Source: Hormiphora californensis (taxonomy: Eukaryota; Ctenophora; Tentaculata; Cydippida; Pleurobrachiidae). Taken from it: 64,000 nt of DNA. Where the stretch lies: positions 5,150,733 to 5,214,732 of the forward strand of contig CM035353.1 in NCBI GenBank assembly GCA_020137815.1. The letters are read 5' to 3'. Position numbers and translations under genes: made by a program. Below the pieces are notes generated by a model. That model worked only from the letters and a program-made list of their open reading frames with translations, was not told where the DNA came from and made no database searches. Positions 63,994 to 64,000 of this stretch are shown piece by piece; the stretch's first letter is position 1, and every line of letters starts with the position of its first letter.

Positions 63994-64000
63994 ATTATTA

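Noticed and set aside
43412-64000. Recurring ENTREVCLSTGSGSKLTLKS peptide
   Set aside because: It is the translation of the TTGGTGAC transposon arm at 43.4, 47.0, 47.4, 54.0 and 63.8 kb. No start context or longer conserved frame.

Overview
The window is eukaryotic nuclear DNA, most likely from an invertebrate animal. Genes are split by spliceosomal introns (GT..AG with clean polypyrimidine acceptors). The gene content is metazoan: an ankyrin-repeat TRPA-like cation channel, a carbohydrate sulfotransferase exon and PRDM-type SET-domain fragments. Intergenic space is filled with non-LTR retrotransposons, tRNA-derived SINE sequence and many fold-back DNA transposons. An early-branching animal such as a sponge or cnidarian would fit, but the sequence does not settle the species. 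No bacterial operons, CRISPR arrays or rRNA genes are visible.

Layout. 1-1.03 kb: two phase-matched exons of an unrecognised extracellular-looking protein on the minus strand, running off the left edge. 2-5.8 kb: a 9-bp-TSD fold-back element, a 1.4 kb (CTGT)n microsatellite and a nested palindromic repeat bordered by CCGAA arrays. 5.8-7.4 kb: a decayed multi-exon transposase-like gene. 8-12.9 kb: fold-back elements, including the first copy (A) of a 1.39 kb TTAA-flanked palindrome. 13-21.6 kb: gene relics on the minus strand (SET domain, DUF4218-like, RPA-like, LINE and hAT-like pieces). 23-26 kb: a TA-flanked element and palindrome copy B. 26.5-32.8 kb: a LINE with endonuclease, RT and RNase H, nearly intact but split by two clean DNA-transposon insertions, one of them palindrome copy C. 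33-37.1 kb: a series of intron-bounded exon relics on the minus strand. 37.4-41.3 kb: an element with 8-bp TSD carrying a large palindrome and an RT-complete CR1/L2-like LINE. 41.3-42.7 kb: the sulfotransferase locus. 45.6-46.3 kb: a short ankyrin paralogue cut off by a TA-flanked element. 46.9-55.1 kb: nested MULE-like, piggyBac-like, SINE and satellite DNA. 55.5-58.3 kb: the long terminal exon of the TRPA-like channel. 58.3-64 kb: more inverted-repeat elements, a LINE 3' fragment, tandem repeats and a 70-bp near-perfect palindrome at the right edge.

The best-supported host genes are the TRPA-like channel (ankyrin repeats plus six membrane segments), its truncated sister about 10 kb upstream, the sulfotransferase exon and the spliced gene at the left edge. 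Nearly everything else is mobile DNA. Target-site duplications (TTAA, TA, 8 bp, 9 bp) can be read directly, so insertion order can be worked out: MULE into satellite, fold-back into MULE, TTAA palindrome into LINE, LINE into an hAT-like element. No intact DNA transposase gene is present, so all DNA elements here look non-autonomous.
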